Shown here piece by piece: positions 7,349 to 15,797 of a stretch of DNA of 53,246 bases. The stretch is from NCBI GenBank assembly GCA_016218625.1, contig JACRDL010000009.1, positions 1 through 53,246 on the forward strand, read 5' to 3'. This stretch comes from Elusimicrobiota bacterium (GTDB taxonomy: Bacteria > Elusimicrobiota > UBA8919). Position 1 is the first letter of the stretch; each line of letters begins with the position of its first letter. Made by a program: the position numbers and the translations under genes. The notes below the pieces were generated by a model. It worked only from the letters and a program-made list of their open reading frames with translations. It was not told the origin of the DNA and did not search any database.

Positions 7349-8498
7349 TTTTAAAGAATTTTTGGAAGAAAAAAAAAAGAATAATCTGTTCAGGATATTG
7401 CGTTCGGCGAATTTTAGAAGAGAAGGTAAGATTTATTTTAGGAATAAAGAGTATTTTGATTTTTCGTCAAACGATTATTTGGGTCTGGCTGACCATCCCA
7501 AACTCAAAGAAGCATCAAAAAGAGCAGCAGAGGAGTTTGGTACCGGTGCTTCCGCTTCCCGACTTTTAAGCGGCAGTTTAGAAATTCATCACCAGTTAGA
7601 AGATAAAATAGCGTCATTTAAGGGAAAGGAAAGTGCTTTGGTTTTTAACTCTGGCTATCAGGCAAACATTGGGATAATAAGTTCTCTTTTTACAAAAGGT
7701 GATGTTATTTTTTCAGACAGATTAAATCATGCAAGTATTGTAGATGGTATACTTTTATCCGGAGCCAAGTTCTTTCGTTTTCAACATAATGACTTAAATT
7801 ATCTTGAGTGCTTACTAAAAAAAGAAAGAGGCAAATTTAAAAATTGTTTAATAATTACAGAAACGATTTTCAGTATGGATGGCGATAGACCTTTTCTAAA
7901 ACAAATGGTTGAATTAAAAGAAAAATATGGCTGTCAGATGATGGTAGACGAAGCACACGCTACTGGAATTTTTGGAAAAAATGGAAGTGGGGTGGTGGAA
8001 GAAGAGGGATTAACAAATAAAGTTGAATTAATCATAGGAACATTCGGGAAAGCACTCGGAAGTTTTGGGGCATATCTGGCATGTTCAAAAAATATTACAG
8101 AATATCTAATAAATACTTGCCGAAGTTTTATCTATTCTACAGCACTTCCGCCGTCGATAATATCTGCAAACATAACTGGTTTGGAGTTGATAAAAGAGGA
8201 ACCGTTCAGAAGAAAAATACTTTTGGAAAATGCCGGTTATTTTCGCGATGAAATTAAAAAAATTGGATTTGATACGCGGGGTTCTTCGCAAATAATTCCA
8301 TTAATTCTCGGTGAGATTTCCAAAACAGTAAAATTCAGTAATGAACTCCAAGATAATGGATATTGGGTTTTACCAATAAGACCGCCTACAGTTCCTGCTG
8401 GAGAATCGCGATTGAGATTTTCCTTAACCTATTATCATAGTAAAGAGATATTGCAAAAATTAATTGAAAATATAAGAGAATTATGTTTAAGTTCATAA
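7341..8498 (+). CDS. bioF: 8-amino-7-oxononanoate synthase
   Basis: 385 residues, typical length for this alpha-oxoamine synthase. Motifs SSNDYLGLADHPKL, GTGASASRLLSG, DEAHATGIFG and the PLP lysine in GTFGKALGS are present. It condenses pimeloyl-ACP or pimeloyl-CoA with alanine. It overlaps bioB by 8 bp and the next gene by 16 bp. Confidence 0.95.
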   Translation: MFDFKEFLEEKKKNNLFRILRSANFRREGKIYFRNKEYFDFSSNDYLGLADHPKLKEASKRAAEEFGTGASASRLLSGSLEIHHQLEDKIASFKGKESALVFNSGYQANIGIISSLFTKGDVIFSDRLNHASIVDGILLSGAKFFRFQHNDLNYLECLLKKERGKFKNCLIITETIFSMDGDRPFLKQMVELKEKYGCQMMVDEAHATGIFGKNGSGVVEEEGLTNKVELIIGTFGKALGSFGAYLACSKNITEYLINTCRSFIYSTALPPSIISANITGLELIKEEPFRRKILLENAGYFRDEIKKIGFDTRGSSQIIPLILGEISKTVKFSNELQDNGYWVLPIRPPTVPAGESRLRFSLTYYHSKEILQKLIENIRELCLSS

Positions 8499-9172
8499 AT
8501 AGAAAAGAAGAAAAGTCCATTGTTTTGATTCCCGGATGGGCTTTTGATTTTAGAATTTTTGCCACAATGGATTTAAAATATAATTATTTTTTTTATTCCA
8601 GTAAAAATAAGTCAATAACATGTTTTGAAGATGAACTTAAAAATCTATTAAACGAGTATAACCTTGATAAAATATCGATTCTTGGTTGGTCTCAAGGGGC
8701 ATTTTTAAGTTGCGACTTTGCTTATAAAAATCCTGAAATAATAGATGAACTGATTTTAGTTGGTATAAAAATAAAATATGAAAAGGAAATTTTAGAAGAT
8801 ATTAAAAAATATATTATAAAGAACAAAATCGCATATCTTTATAAGTTTTACGCAGAGTGTTTCTGTAAAGACGATGAGAAGTATTTTACGTGGTTTAGAA
8901 AAAACTTATTAAGCGATTATCTGCAAAACATGGAAACGGAAGATTTGATCGACGGATTGGACCGGCTTTCTTATTCCGAGATAAACCCCAAATCCTTGAA
9001 CGATATAAAAGAAATAAAAATAGTTCATGGCGAAAAAGATAAAATATCTGCATTGGATGAAGCCATTGCCTTAAAAAATGATCTTCCCCAATCAAAACTT
9101 GTTGTTTTTAATGATACTGGGCATCTTCCGTTTTTAAAAGGAAATTTTAAGGAATTATTATATGATTTATAA
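8483..9172 (+). CDS. BioH/BioG-like alpha/beta hydrolase (pimeloyl-ACP methyl ester esterase)
   Basis: 229 residues. Oxyanion region LIPGWAFD, nucleophile elbow GWSQG (Ser70), acid in HGEKD (Asp186) and histidine in DTGHLPF (His214) complete a catalytic triad. Between bioF and bioC it most likely removes the methyl group from pimeloyl-ACP methyl ester at the end of the BioC route. It resembles BioH/BioG functionally, but this class is replaced by unrelated hydrolases in different bacteria, so the exact family name is left open. Confidence 0.82.
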   Translation: MFKFINRKEEKSIVLIPGWAFDFRIFATMDLKYNYFFYSSKNKSITCFEDELKNLLNEYNLDKISILGWSQGAFLSCDFAYKNPEIIDELILVGIKIKYEKEILEDIKKYIIKNKIAYLYKFYAECFCKDDEKYFTWFRKNLLSDYLQNMETEDLIDGLDRLSYSEINPKSLNDIKEIKIVHGEKDKISALDEAIALKNDLPQSKLVVFNDTGHLPFLKGNFKELLYDL

Positions 9173-9929
9173 GGAAACAATTAGAGGAAATTTTTCCAAA
9201 CATGCCGAGCATTACGATAATTATTGTTCGGTGCAAAATCATTCAGCGAAAAGGCTAATTTCAAAAATTAAAAAAGACGGACTTAAAAAAATTTTGGATA
9301 TTGGTTGTGGAACAGGAAATTATACTCGTCTTCTGAGAGAAAAATTTCCGGAGGCTGATATAAAAGCAATTGATATATCTTCTGATATGATACAGATTGC
9401 AAAAAGTAAACTAACCGGTAGTAAAATGGAATTTATTGTGGCGGATGCTGAAACTAAAAAATTTGACGGGAAGTTTGATATGATTACATCTAATGCAAGT
9501 TTTCAGTGGTTTTTGAATTTGGAGAAAACTTTGACAAAATATAAGGAATTGCTTGAAAGGGATAGCGTTATTATTTTCTCCGTATTCGGTCCCGAAACGT
9601 TTTGCGAGTTAAACGTTTCTTTAAAAGAATTGCTCAAAAAAGATACAAGTTTAACTTCTTGCGGCTTCGTCAAAAAAGAAATGTTAAAAGAGATTTTAGA
9701 AAAGCAGTTTGGAGATGTTTTTGTTGAAGAGGAAATTTTTCAAGAAGAATATAATTCATTATTGCAACTGTTAAATAAAATAAGATATACAGGGACAAAG
9801 GGAAGTGGTATTTCCGTCGGCAATTTTTGGACTCATAAAAGAATAAATGAACTGGAAGAAATATATAATGAAAAATTTGGTAATTTAGTGGCAACCTACC
9901 AGATTTTCTATTGTCAAGGAATTGCGTAA
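9162..9929 (+). CDS. bioC: malonyl-ACP O-methyltransferase
   Basis: 255 residues with SAM motif I ILDIGCGTGNYT, AIDISSDMI, and the BioC-type stretch ITSNASFQWF and VFGPETFCEL. It methylates malonyl-ACP so that fatty-acid synthesis can build the pimeloyl chain. It overlaps the preceding hydrolase gene by 11 bp. The C-terminus includes the usual IRYTGTKGSG region. Confidence 0.93.
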   Translation: MIYKETIRGNFSKHAEHYDNYCSVQNHSAKRLISKIKKDGLKKILDIGCGTGNYTRLLREKFPEADIKAIDISSDMIQIAKSKLTGSKMEFIVADAETKKFDGKFDMITSNASFQWFLNLEKTLTKYKELLERDSVIIFSVFGPETFCELNVSLKELLKKDTSLTSCGFVKKEMLKEILEKQFGDVFVEEEIFQEEYNSLLQLLNKIRYTGTKGSGISVGNFWTHKRINELEEIYNEKFGNLVATYQIFYCQGIA

Positions 9930-9935
9930 AAAAAC

Positions 9936-10634
9936 ATGAAAGCAATTTTTGTTACAGGAACCGATACAAATGTAGGTAAAACGGTCGTCAGCGGGTTACT
10001 TGCTAGATGTTTTTTAGATAGAGGTTATCGGGTTATTACTCAGAAATGGATACAGACAGGTAGCAACCTTTTTCCTGTGGATATTGAAATGCACCTAAGA
10101 TTTATGATGAGGGGTAGAGAATATATAAAAGATTATTCTGCCCTTGTAACCCCTTATATTTTCAAGTTTGCCGCTTCACCGCACCTATCCTCAGATATGG
10201 AAAAAAGGAAAATTGATGTCGGTAGGATAAAGAAAAGTTTTAATATTTTATTAAAGAAGTTCGATTTTGTAATTGTTGAAGGAACGGGAGGGGTTTTGGT
10301 GCCTTATAATAAGAAAAGATTTATAATAGATATAGCCGAAGAATTGAATCTGCCGGTTTTGGTTGTGGCGGCAAATAAATTAGGTGCTATAAATCATACA
10401 CTATTAACCATAGAAGCAATAAAAAAAAGGAATATGAATATATTGGGGATCGTATTTAATAATCTAAATAAAAACGAGAATAAAATTGTTTTACGAGATA
10501 ACCCCCGAATAATAAGTAAATTGGCAAAAGAAGAAGTGTTGGGGATACTGCCATGGCAAAAAGACACAAGGTTGCTATATAAGGCATTTGTTCCGATATC
10601 CAGCAGGATTTTTCGCAAGTTGGCGAGGAAATAA
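9936..10634 (+). CDS. bioD: dethiobiotin synthetase
   Basis: 232 residues. P-loop FVTGTDTNVGKTVVS at the N-terminus, QKWIQTGS, and VEGTGGVLVP typical of BioD. It closes the ureido ring using CO2 and ATP. It starts 6 bp after bioC and is followed 4 bp later by bioA. Confidence 0.93.
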   Translation: MKAIFVTGTDTNVGKTVVSGLLARCFLDRGYRVITQKWIQTGSNLFPVDIEMHLRFMMRGREYIKDYSALVTPYIFKFAASPHLSSDMEKRKIDVGRIKKSFNILLKKFDFVIVEGTGGVLVPYNKKRFIIDIAEELNLPVLVVAANKLGAINHTLLTIEAIKKRNMNILGIVFNNLNKNENKIVLRDNPRIISKLAKEEVLGILPWQKDTRLLYKAFVPISSRIFRKLARK

Positions 10635-10638
10635 TAGC

Positions 10639-11988
10639 ATGAATAACTGGTTAAAAAAAGATTTAAAATATATATGGCACCCTTATACACAAATGAAAGA
10701 TTGCGAATCTACTCCACCCATTTTAATTGAGAGAGCAAAGGGAATGAAACTCTATGATAATAAAGGAAATATTTTTTTTGACACGATTTCAAGTTGGTGG
10801 TGTAATGTTCACGGGCATAACCATCATAAGATAAAATCAGCAATTAAAAAACAATTGAATTCTTTAGACCATATAATGTTTGCCGGTTTTACACATAAAC
10901 CTGCTATTTTATTGGCAGAGAAGTTAATTTCTATTACACCACGATGCCTAAACAAAATATTCTTTTCAGACAATGGTTCTACTGCTGTTGAAACAGCATT
11001 GAAGATCAGTTTCCAATATTGGCAGAATATACGAAAATATGAAAAAAAGAAATTTATCTCATTAGATTATGGTTATCACGGGGATACAATCGGTGCTATG
11101 AGTGTGAGCGGCGTGGACTTGTTTAATGAGATATTTTCATCTTTATTTTTTTCATCTTTTAAGGTGCCATCTCCGTATTGTTATCGTTGTCCCGTTGGTA
11201 AAAAAAGAGATGCGTGTGAAATTGATTGCATTCAGCCGTTAGAAGAACTGCTGCGAGAAAAAAAACAAGAAATCGCTGCTATTGTTATAGAACCGTTATT
11301 ACTTGCCGCCGGCGGTATGATTGTTTATCCCAAAGAGTACTTGGAAAAAGTTGCAATTTTGGCAAAGAAACACGATGTTCATTTAATTATAGACGAAATA
11401 GCTACGGGTTTTGGCAGAACGGGAAAAATGTTTGCTATTGAATATGTTAATATCCAGCCCGATTTTTTATGTCTTTCAAAAGGTATAACTTCCGGCACTT
11501 TGCCTCTTGCGGTAACCTTAACTACCGATGAGGTTTATAATACGTTTTATGATGACTATAATAAAAAAAAGATGTTTTACCACGGTCATACCTACACTGC
11601 AAATCCACTCTCCTGTGCCGCCGCTTTGGCATCACTTGAAATTTTTGAAGAAGAAAAAACAATAGATAAAATCAAAAATCTAATTCCGGTTTTTCACAAA
11701 GGAATGGAAAAATTTAGGTCGTTACCTTCTATAGGAGATGTGCGATATATCGGTATGGTTGGTGCGATAGAATTAGTCAAAGATAAAAAAACAAAAATAC
11801 CGTTTACTTTTGAAGAAAGAATTGGGATGAAAGTTTATAAAGAAGGACTTAAAAACGGATTAATCTTGCGTCCACTCGGTAATATTATCTATCTTTATTT
11901 GCCATTATGCATAAAAAAGAATGAAATGTCTGCTGTTATAGAAAAAACTTTTAATATAATAGTTCATCTCAATTATTTGAAAAATTAA
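10639..11988 (+). CDS. bioA: adenosylmethionine--8-amino-7-oxononanoate aminotransferase
   Basis: 449 residues. The N-terminal motif IWHPYTQMKD, FFDTISSWWCNVHGH, IDEIATGFGRTGK and the PLP lysine in CLSKGITSG identify BioA. The frame is open back to 10588, but the ATG at 10639 begins the conserved N-terminus and clears bioD. It is the last gene of a complete bio operon B-F-H-C-D-A, so biotin can be made from malonyl-ACP. Confidence 0.95.
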   Translation: MNNWLKKDLKYIWHPYTQMKDCESTPPILIERAKGMKLYDNKGNIFFDTISSWWCNVHGHNHHKIKSAIKKQLNSLDHIMFAGFTHKPAILLAEKLISITPRCLNKIFFSDNGSTAVETALKISFQYWQNIRKYEKKKFISLDYGYHGDTIGAMSVSGVDLFNEIFSSLFFSSFKVPSPYCYRCPVGKKRDACEIDCIQPLEELLREKKQEIAAIVIEPLLLAAGGMIVYPKEYLEKVAILAKKHDVHLIIDEIATGFGRTGKMFAIEYVNIQPDFLCLSKGITSGTLPLAVTLTTDEVYNTFYDDYNKKKMFYHGHTYTANPLSCAAALASLEIFEEEKTIDKIKNLIPVFHKGMEKFRSLPSIGDVRYIGMVGAIELVKDKKTKIPFTFEERIGMKVYKEGLKNGLILRPLGNIIYLYLPLCIKKNEMSAVIEKTFNIIVHLNYLKN

Positions 11989-11997
11989 AAGGATTTC

Positions 11998-12081
11998 CAC
12001 ATCTATAAAGATTATACCGAGATTCCATTTGTCCCGATGTCGCCGAGAATCGTTCGTGCCGGAATAAAAGTGATTTTTTAG
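11998..12081 (+). pseudogene. possible C-terminal tail of a TonB-dependent receptor
   Basis: The frame reads YTEIPFVPMSPRIVRAGIKV and ends IF-stop, which looks like the last beta-strand of a TonB-dependent outer-membrane receptor (a Pro-rich turn, an Arg-Ala-Gly strand, terminal Phe). No start or upstream domain is present; bioA ends 10 bp before. It is best read as the relic of a deleted receptor gene. Being only 27 codons, it could be chance. Confidence 0.4.
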
Positions 12082-12152
12082 AATTCATACGGTAAAAACT
12101 GCGACAAGTCCGCACCTCGAAAATAAAAAATTCCAAAAAACAAAAATAGGAC

Positions 12153-12181
12153 TTGACAAATTTCAGATTTGATATTATACT
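12153..12181 (+). promoter_or_regulatory. sigma-70 type promoter of the metal-efflux operon
   Basis: TTGACA at 12153-12158 and TATACT at 12176-12181 with a 17-bp spacer. The operator-like G tract starts at the -10 box, so a bound repressor would block polymerase. Confidence 0.88.
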
Positions 12182-12202
12182 ATGGGGGGGTAGGGTATAG
12201 GG
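12176..12202. promoter_or_regulatory. CsoR/RcnR-type operator
   Basis: TACTATGGGGGGGTAGGGTA: a run of seven G flanked by AT-rich half sites ending in GGGTATA, the layout of operators bound by CsoR/RcnR/FrmR repressors. It overlaps the -10 box and transcription start of the repressor gene, implying autoregulation and metal-dependent derepression of the operon. Confidence 0.7.
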
Positions 12203-12210
12203 AGGCAGGT

Positions 12211-12486
12211 ATGCAAAAAATGGGACATTTCGAGCAAATTGAATTCTTGAGGAAAATTGAAGGACAGATCAAGGGTGTTCAAAAAATGATTGAAGAGGGT
12301 AGATACTGCATTGATATTCTTGTGCAACTTCACTCAATCGTTGGTGCGATAACAAAGGTTGAATATAATATTTTTAGAAAACACATTGAAGGATGTGTGG
12401 TTTCGGCACTGAAAGGTAGGTCGGAAAGAGAAAAACAAAAAAAGATTGGTGAGGTAATTGACCTAATTGAAAGATTTAGAAAATGA
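12211..12486 (+). CDS. CsoR/RcnR-family metal-sensing repressor
   Basis: 91 residues, all-helical DUF156 type: EGQIKGVQKMIEEGRYCIDIL then FRKHIEGCV. The metal ligands form a Cys33-His58-Cys62 set, the Cu(I) pattern of CsoR rather than the Cys-His-His of RcnR. The start at 12211 has GGGAGG 5 bp upstream; the longer frame from 12169 would run through the promoter. The CusCBA-like genes that follow support copper or silver sensing. Confidence 0.9.
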   Translation: MQKMGHFEQIEFLRKIEGQIKGVQKMIEEGRYCIDILVQLHSIVGAITKVEYNIFRKHIEGCVVSALKGRSEREKQKKIGEVIDLIERFRK

Positions 12487-12558
12487 TGAAGAAATATTTT
12501 TTTAATAAATAGACGTTGTTAAGAGTTTAATTAATCGTCGGTAAAATTAGGGGGTAAA

Positions 12559-13011
12559 ATGAAGAAGATTGTTGTTTTTGTCAGTATGTTGTTGGCGGGG
12601 TGTCTGCTGGTTAACCGGGTGTCAGCTTCGTCGTGTCACGGAGGTAGCGGTGGTGGATATAGTGAAGATAGCGGGTATAGTGGACACGAAGAAAAATTAA
12701 TAGGAAAATCAGAAGGAAAAAAGATTGATATAAAAGAATCTTTTTATTCTACAATTTATACATGTCCGATGCATCCGGAAATGCAACAGGAAAAATCTGG
12801 TAAATGTCCAAAATGCGGTATGAAACTTGAAAAGAAAAGAGTGTTGATGACTTATACCTGTCCAGAAAGGGATTGTATGTTTCATAGAGCAACAATGGAT
12901 AAATGTCCTAAACATAATAAGGAATTAATTAAGACTGAAATGAATTATCATTGTCCAAAATGCGGAGAACAGGTTAATCCGGAAGATTTGAAACTGAAAC
13001 CTGTAAAATAA
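12559..13011 (+). CDS. exported heavy-metal-binding-domain protein
   Basis: 150 residues. N-terminal signal (KKIVVFVSMLLAG) with Cys15 in a possible lipobox LAGC, or cleavage after SAS. A His/Gly/Ser-rich stretch follows, then a heavy-metal-binding domain YTCPMHPEM...GKCPKCGM (residues 68-88) and two more Cys-rich modules (TCPERDC..H, HCPKCG). Probably a periplasmic or outer-membrane-anchored metal chaperone for the RND pump; a CusF gene is absent here. Confidence 0.8.
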   Translation: MKKIVVFVSMLLAGCLLVNRVSASSCHGGSGGGYSEDSGYSGHEEKLIGKSEGKKIDIKESFYSTIYTCPMHPEMQQEKSGKCPKCGMKLEKKRVLMTYTCPERDCMFHRATMDKCPKHNKELIKTEMNYHCPKCGEQVNPEDLKLKPVK

Positions 13012-13051
13012 TAGGTTGTAGATTGGAGCAATTTTTGGTAAAATTCTAATT

Positions 13052-14314
13052 ATGAAATATCTATTAATCCTAAGTTGCTTATTTTTAGTTAATACTCTGT
13101 CTTTTGCTCAGGAAAAAATTCTTACATTAGAAGAAGTAGTTAAACAAGCAAGAGAAAACAATCCTGAAATTATTGCAATGCGGAAAAAATGGGATGCGGC
13201 GAAATCAAGAATCTGGCAGGAAAAAACATGGGAAAACCCGCAACTTTTTATTGACTGGCAAAAAATTCCGAAAAACGATTTTGACTTGAATAATGCCGAA
13301 GAAAAAATGTTTGGTATAAGTCAGATGGTGCCTTTTCCCGGCAAACTTTCAATTAAAGGAAAAATTGCAAAATACAATGCCGAAATAGCAGAAATTGATT
13401 ACAAAAATACCGAACTTAAAGTGCTGTCAGATTTAAAATCGGCTTACGCAATGTATTTTTATATAAATAAGTCCATAGAAACATATAAACAGATTTCTGA
13501 TTATATGCAGAATTTCAGCAAGGTTGCAGAATCAAAATATGTAGTCGGAAAGGCAAGTCAGGGCGATGTTTTGCGTACACAGGTAGAGGCGGTAAAGATG
13601 TCAAATATGGTTATTACAATGGAGCAGGAAAAAGAAACGGTTAAGGCAGAGTTGAATTCGTTAATCGGAAAAAATGCCGATGAAATTATAGGCGAGCCGG
13701 AAGAGTTATCGCCAAAATATATAAAGAATAATTGGGATGAAATAAAAAAGTTGGTTATTTCCAACAATCCTGAAATCAGGCAGCAAAATGCATCGGTCTC
13801 AAAAAATAAATGGTTAAAAAAAATGGCTTATACTGAATTCCTACCCGACTTTGATTTAACTTACCGCAGAAGAAAAATGGAAATGGGAAATGATAGCCAG
13901 GATTTTATGCTTGGTTTTACCGTACCTTTATGGTTCTGGAAACCGGCATTAGGCGTTAAAGAAATGTCGGATGAATTAAAAATGGCGGAATCAGAGAGTA
14001 AAAACACAGAACTGATGGCTGTATATGAGGCAAAAGAGTTTTTTGTAAAACTGAAAACAGCTGGTCGGTTTATAGAACTTTATCGCACAAGCGTGCTGCC
14101 GCCGGCAGAGCAATCATTAAAAGTAACCGAGTCGGCTTATCGTTCGGATAAAGAGGATTTTTTAAATTTGCTTGACAGTGTTCGAACTTTACTGGATTTT
14201 CGGCTTGAGTATTACAAATATATTGCACAGTATCATCAAAATCTGGCTATGCTCGAAAAAATAACGGGAGTTGAATTATCTGGCGGAGTTCTTCCCGAAG
14301 GAGAAACAAAATGA
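13052..14314 (+). CDS. TolC-family outer-membrane efflux protein (CusC/CzcC-like)
   Basis: 420 residues with a signal peptide (ILSCLFLVNTLSFAQ) and the long helical OEP pattern, including LEEVVKQARENNPEI, a MVPFPGKL turn and SKYVVGKASQGDVLR. It forms the outer-membrane duct. Its stop overlaps the start of the adaptor gene by 4 bp, and it is the first of the three pump components. Confidence 0.88.
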   Translation: MKYLLILSCLFLVNTLSFAQEKILTLEEVVKQARENNPEIIAMRKKWDAAKSRIWQEKTWENPQLFIDWQKIPKNDFDLNNAEEKMFGISQMVPFPGKLSIKGKIAKYNAEIAEIDYKNTELKVLSDLKSAYAMYFYINKSIETYKQISDYMQNFSKVAESKYVVGKASQGDVLRTQVEAVKMSNMVITMEQEKETVKAELNSLIGKNADEIIGEPEELSPKYIKNNWDEIKKLVISNNPEIRQQNASVSKNKWLKKMAYTEFLPDFDLTYRRRKMEMGNDSQDFMLGFTVPLWFWKPALGVKEMSDELKMAESESKNTELMAVYEAKEFFVKLKTAGRFIELYRTSVLPPAEQSLKVTESAYRSDKEDFLNLLDSVRTLLDFRLEYYKYIAQYHQNLAMLEKITGVELSGGVLPEGETK

Positions 14315-15561
14315 AATTAAAAATTTTTCTTGCAGGTTTGGTTTTTATTATAGCGACGGGTTGTACTAAAAAAGAAGAAATGTCGGTTCGCAAAGTTATA
14401 ATTACCGAGATTGGCAAGCAGAATGTTTGTCCCGTGACAAAAAATAAGTTTACGGTCACAGGCGAGACAAGGGCGATTGATTATAAAGGGCAGACATATT
14501 ATTTCTGTTGTCCCGGATGTGATTCTGAATTTATTAAAGAACCTGATAAATATATAGGTCAGAAACAAGAAACAAGAAGCCAGAAGCAAGAAGTAAAAAG
14601 TCACACGAGCCACGAAGAGCGAGCCACGAACAACGAGATTCTCTACTGGACATGTTCAATGCATCCGCAGGTCCGCTCTGACAAACCCGGGAAATGTCCT
14701 ATATGTGCTATGACGCTCATACCTATATATAAAGGCGAGGAAGACAAAACTATTGTTGATGAAAACACAAAAAAAATTACGGGATTGAAAAGTCAGAAAG
14801 CGACAAAGATGCATCTTACAAAAATAATCCGTCTGCCCGGCCGGGTGGCATCCGATAATGAACTCTATTTGGCTCAGCAGGAATATATTTTAAGTTATAA
14901 AAATAGGAATAAAGAACTGCTGGAGGCATCAAAGTTCCGACTGTCCTTGCTCGGTTATAATGAAAAAGATATATACGAACTTCAGAAGATGGATGAACCG
15001 GATAAAAGTTTAATCTATCCCGGTAAAAATATCTGGGTATATGCAGAGATATATGAATATGATACGGGTTTAATAAAGCCGGGATTATCCGTTGATGCGA
15101 TTTTCTCCGCATATCCGAATGTAAATTTTAAGGGAGTTGTCCGATTTATAGAGCCAACATTAAATCAACAAACCCGTTCTGCCAAAGCCAGGGTTTTCGT
15201 TGAAGACCCCGCTCGGCTTCTTAAACTTGAAATGTATGCTGTCATTGAAATAAAAATAAATCCGGGAAAGGTCTTGAGCATACCTGAGAATGCCCTCATT
15301 GATACCGGCACCCGCAAACTTGTATATCTTGATTTGGGAAACGGCAGGTATAAACCGCAGGAAGTAAAAACAGGTTTTTCGGGAGAAGGTTATGTGGAGA
15401 TTGTAAGCGGAATGAAAGAGGGCGATGCGGTTGTAACGGACGGTAATTTTATGCTGGATTCTCAATCAACATTGACCGGCGGGCAGTCGTTGTTATATGG
15501 CGGTGCAGAAGAAGTGAAATCCGAAAAAGAAAAACCCAAAAAAGTTAAGCATAAGCATTAA
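14311..15561 (+). CDS. RND periplasmic adaptor (CusB-like) with YHS and heavy-metal-binding domains
   Basis: 416 residues. Lipoprotein signal with Cys18 (ATGC), a YHS/TRASH-like module (Cys40, Cys66, Cys67, Cys70), a low-complexity linker at residues 84-108, a heavy-metal-binding domain (YWTCSMHP...GKCPICAM) and then a membrane-fusion protein body with VWVYAEIYEYD-like barrel and LSIPENALI. The DNA of the linker (about 14565-14640) is built of short repeated units (AGAAGC, CACGA) like other in-frame repeats here. Two extra metal-binding modules suggest it takes metal directly from periplasmic donors. Confidence 0.88.
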   Translation: MKLKIFLAGLVFIIATGCTKKEEMSVRKVIITEIGKQNVCPVTKNKFTVTGETRAIDYKGQTYYFCCPGCDSEFIKEPDKYIGQKQETRSQKQEVKSHTSHEERATNNEILYWTCSMHPQVRSDKPGKCPICAMTLIPIYKGEEDKTIVDENTKKITGLKSQKATKMHLTKIIRLPGRVASDNELYLAQQEYILSYKNRNKELLEASKFRLSLLGYNEKDIYELQKMDEPDKSLIYPGKNIWVYAEIYEYDTGLIKPGLSVDAIFSAYPNVNFKGVVRFIEPTLNQQTRSAKARVFVEDPARLLKLEMYAVIEIKINPGKVLSIPENALIDTGTRKLVYLDLGNGRYKPQEVKTGFSGEGYVEIVSGMKEGDAVVTDGNFMLDSQSTLTGGQSLLYGGAEEVKSEKEKPKKVKHKH

Positions 15562-15582
15562 TTATAAAAACGAAAAGACAAT

Positions 15583-15776
15583 TAACCACAGATGGACACA
15601 GATAAGACACAGCAAAGCAGTGCTGCTACGCTGCATACCGCGGAAAAATCCCCGATAGAACCATTCGGGGACAGGCTCCAGAACAGAGACACGGAAAAAT
15701 TTCAGTGCTTCCGTAATTCAGTGCTTCAGTGGTAAATGTTTTTAATCTGTGTTCATCAGTGTTAATCTGTGGTTAC
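15583..15776. repeat. nested palindromic repeat upstream of cusA
   Basis: Outer arms AACCACAGATGGACACAGAT and the complement ATCTGTG...TTAATCTGTGGTT; inner arms GACACGGAAAAAT and ATTCAGTGCTTCAGTGG; a small hairpin CCCCGATAG/TTCGGGG. It fills the gap between adaptor and pump genes and creates a false upstream extension of the pump frame. Confidence 0.85.
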
Positions 15777-15797
15777 AGGACTTTTTCAGTTAGCCAT

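Noticed and set aside
12169-12210. Upstream start for the CsoR-type repressor
   Set aside because: These codons overlap the -10 box and operator; the ATG at 12211 has a proper ribosome site and the family N-terminus.
15583-15776. Insertion sequence remnant
   Set aside because: The segment is palindromic but codes no transposase and shows no clear target duplication.
15729-15797. Upstream start for cusA
   Set aside because: The 23 codons come from the palindromic repeat; the family N-terminus begins at 15798.
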